Below the pieces are notes generated by a model. It was not told where the DNA came from and did not search any database. It was given only the letters and a program-made list of their open reading frames with translations. A program made the position numbers and the translations under genes. Below, piece by piece: positions 62,523-64,000 of a DNA stretch of 64,000 nt. The DNA comes from Maribellus luteus (GTDB taxonomy: Bacteria; Bacteroidota; Bacteroidia; Bacteroidales; Prolixibacteraceae): contig NZ_QWGR01000004.1 of assembly GCF_003576475.1 (NCBI RefSeq), forward strand, positions 434,001 to 498,000. Direction: 5' to 3'. Numbering within the stretch: the first letter of the stretch is position 1; every line of letters starts with the position of its first letter.

Positions 62523-64000
62523 TTAAAAAGAGAGTCCGTCATTCCAACCCGGGTTCTGCGTAAGATTGTGGTTGAGCGAACGCTCGTTAATCGGAATCGG
62601 GTAGAGATAATCGCGCCCCTCGTCAAAAGCAGTGCGCTCGATATTTTTATGATAGTAAATGTAACCTTTATTGCCTCCTGAAAGGATGATTTCGTTTCCT
62701 ATCTCATACGCGACTCCGGAAGTAACGTCTGGTTTAGGTGTTCCATTGGCATAAAGTGTAACATCTGCCTGTCCGTCACCACTCAGGTCGTATGCTCCGG
62801 GACCGGGGAAATACATGCCATAAGTAGACTGGTCGATGCAATAACCGGCTTTCCAGCGTACCAGGTCGTCGAAGCGGAATCCTTCCTGATTCAGTTCAAT
62901 GCCCCTTTCACGGCGGATTTCCAGGATGACGCCTTTGTTTGCGCCTGTAACGTTCGGGTAGCCTGTTTCTGCGTCAGAAAGGTATCTGTCGGGATTGGCG
63001 TTGGCGGCGTTCATGTCAAGGTTTGGCATTCCGGCACGCTGACGGATCAGATTGACAGATTCATCCAGATCGGCCTGGATCAAGGTTCCAAGTTCTGCCT
63101 TTGCTTCGGCATAATTGAGGAGCACCTCGGCATAGCGATATACCGGCAAGTCGCAAGTAGAACGGTCGTTACGATCTACGTTGCCACCCGATGCTTTCGG
63201 GTCCTGTACAAACTTAATGGGCTGGTAGCCGGTAACGCTTATTGAAAGGTCGGGCGCCAGCACTGTTGTTTGCCCAATGCGTGTATAGCCCGGCGTACGG
63301 ATGCTTTGGGCCAAGCGGGGATCGCGGTCTGTCGTTTCGTCGATGAACGACATCTCCTGCCAGCCCGACTGATTGGTGAATGCTGTACCGTCTTTTTTCA
63401 GATAAGTATTCACCATCTTGCGGGTCAGTCCCGGTCGTCCCTGTGTTGGTACCAGCGTGTGCGCTGTAGCATTGTGGTAGATGTTAAGTCCGTAGTCGAA
63501 TTTGATAGCGAGAATATACTCGTTCGGATCAGCATTTTCTTGTGCAAAAAGCGTCAGATAGTCGCTTTCCGGATGATTGGTGCTGTACAGACTGTATACG
63601 CCTTCGTTCATTAAGTTCTTCGCCGCTGTTGCCGCTTGTTCCAGATAATATTTGTAGTCGTGTCCTTCCAGATTGAGAGAGTGATATTTCCGGTAAGTAC
63701 CTTCGTACAGGCAAAACTGAGCTTTCAGCGCCATGGCTGCATATTTGTTGACACGATAAGGACTGCTTGTTTCCTTTGCCTTGTCGGGAAGATTGGCAAT
63801 GGCGTAATCAATGTCCTCAATCATTTTGGTCATAACAAATTCGCGCGAATCGCGGGCTTTGTAGAGTTCTTCATCTGCCGAACCCAGTTCAGCTTCGTAC
63901 CACGGCACATCGCCGAAGCGTTTTATCTTCTCGAAATAGAAAAAAGCACGGAAGAACCGGGTTAGTGCGGTATATTTAATAACAGCATCCTCGTCCTTGC
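62523..64000 (-). CDS. SusD/RagB family outer-membrane lipoprotein, N-terminus outside the window
   Basis: About 491 residues are visible; the frame is open to the right edge, so the start and lipobox lie outside. FYFEKIKRFGDVPWYE, then YAAMALKAQFCLYEGTYRKYH (TPR-like SusD helices), LPVYRYAEVLLNYAEAKAELG and the C-terminal YLYPIPINERSLN are SusD hallmarks. SusD lids bind glycans for a SusC-type TonB receptor, whose gene is expected to the right. It is followed by a BACON lipoprotein, the usual pattern of a polysaccharide utilisation locus. Substrate unknown. Confidence 0.95.
   Translation of the reverse strand, partial: KDEDAVIKYTALTRFFRAFFYFEKIKRFGDVPWYEAELGSADEELYKARDSREFVMTKMIEDIDYAIANLPDKAKETSSPYRVNKYAAMALKAQFCLYEGTYRKYHSLNLEGHDYKYYLEQAATAAKNLMNEGVYSLYSTNHPESDYLTLFAQENADPNEYILAIKFDYGLNIYHNATAHTLVPTQGRPGLTRKMVNTYLKKDGTAFTNQSGWQEMSFIDETTDRDPRLAQSIRTPGYTRIGQTTVLAPDLSISVTGYQPIKFVQDPKASGGNVDRNDRSTCDLPVYRYAEVLLNYAEAKAELGTLIQADLDESVNLIRQRAGMPNLDMNAANANPDRYLSDAETGYPNVTGANKGVILEIRRERGIELNQEGFRFDDLVRWKAGYCIDQSTYGMYFPGPGAYDLSGDGQADVTLYANGTPKPDVTSGVAYEIGNEIILSGGNKGYIYYHKNIERTAFDEGRDYLYPIPINERSLNHNLTQNPGWNDGLSF

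Overview
The window is a chromosomal segment of a Bacteroidota bacterium, most likely a gliding or polymer-degrading member of the Bacteroidia (a Marinilabiliales/Prolixibacteraceae-like organism would fit, but that rank is inference). The support is a complete type IX secretion system (T9SS) core (PorP/SprF, GldK, GldL, GldM, GldN), cargo proteins with T9SS C-terminal sorting domains, a SusD-type glycan-binding lipoprotein, a TonB-dependent receptor, LytS/LytTR two-component regulation and TAnnTTTG-type -7 promoter elements. Genes are dense on both strands. No rRNA, tRNA, CRISPR array, transposase or prophage gene was seen.

Layout. 1-6.3 kb: the end of an M3 peptidase, a small membrane protein, a lipoprotein amidohydrolase, YjdM/PhnA, a secreted hypothetical, a hydrolase-fold fusion protein and a nitroreductase. 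6.3-12.5 kb: class A penicillin-binding protein, topoisomerase I and an arginase-fold protein that has lost half of its metal ligands. 12.6-19.9 kb: the T9SS locus porP-gldK-gldL-gldM-gldN followed by a second gldK-like gene behind a terminator. 19.9-22.2 kb: a TonB receptor preceded by a NikR-family regulator with no nickel ligands; both genes carry the same spaced direct repeat directly against their start codons. 22.4-24.7 kb: OsmC-like protein and a T9SS-exported M1 aminopeptidase. 24.7-25.3 kb: a gene-free stretch with dispersed intergenic repeats and palindromes. 25.3-34.4 kb: a cell-surface operon (two paralogous beta-helix proteins and a 1,822-residue multi-repeat T9SS cargo) divergent from a membrane-bound AraC-type regulator.

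34.5-43.4 kb: metal uptake and amino-sugar metabolism: ROK sugar kinase, YidD, a znuA-znuC-znuB zinc importer operon ending in a 59-residue nine-cysteine protein, NagB, a NagB/PIG-L fusion, and a ROK repressor with a 23-bp palindrome upstream. 43.5-51.9 kb: secreted PHP protein, flavin reductase-like protein, LolA-like and Skp-like periplasmic proteins, and a LytS/LytTR pair whose sensor appears split by a frame change inside a thioredoxin-like domain. 52-60.6 kb: S15 and M24 peptidases for proline peptides, an MprF-like membrane protein, a small membrane protein and a type I pullulanase. 60.6-64 kb: a BACON-domain lipoprotein downstream of a SusD protein that runs off the end.

How it fits together: the T9SS exports the M1 peptidase and the giant repeat protein seen here. 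The peptidases (M3, M1, S15, M24) and the glycan genes (SusD, pullulanase, NagB set, ROK proteins) suggest growth on proteins and polysaccharides. The most unusual signals are in regulators and accessory proteins: a NikR homologue with a possible new ligand and operator, a Cys-rich protein tied to zinc uptake, a degenerate arginase next to the T9SS genes, and a split thioredoxin-like sensor kinase.
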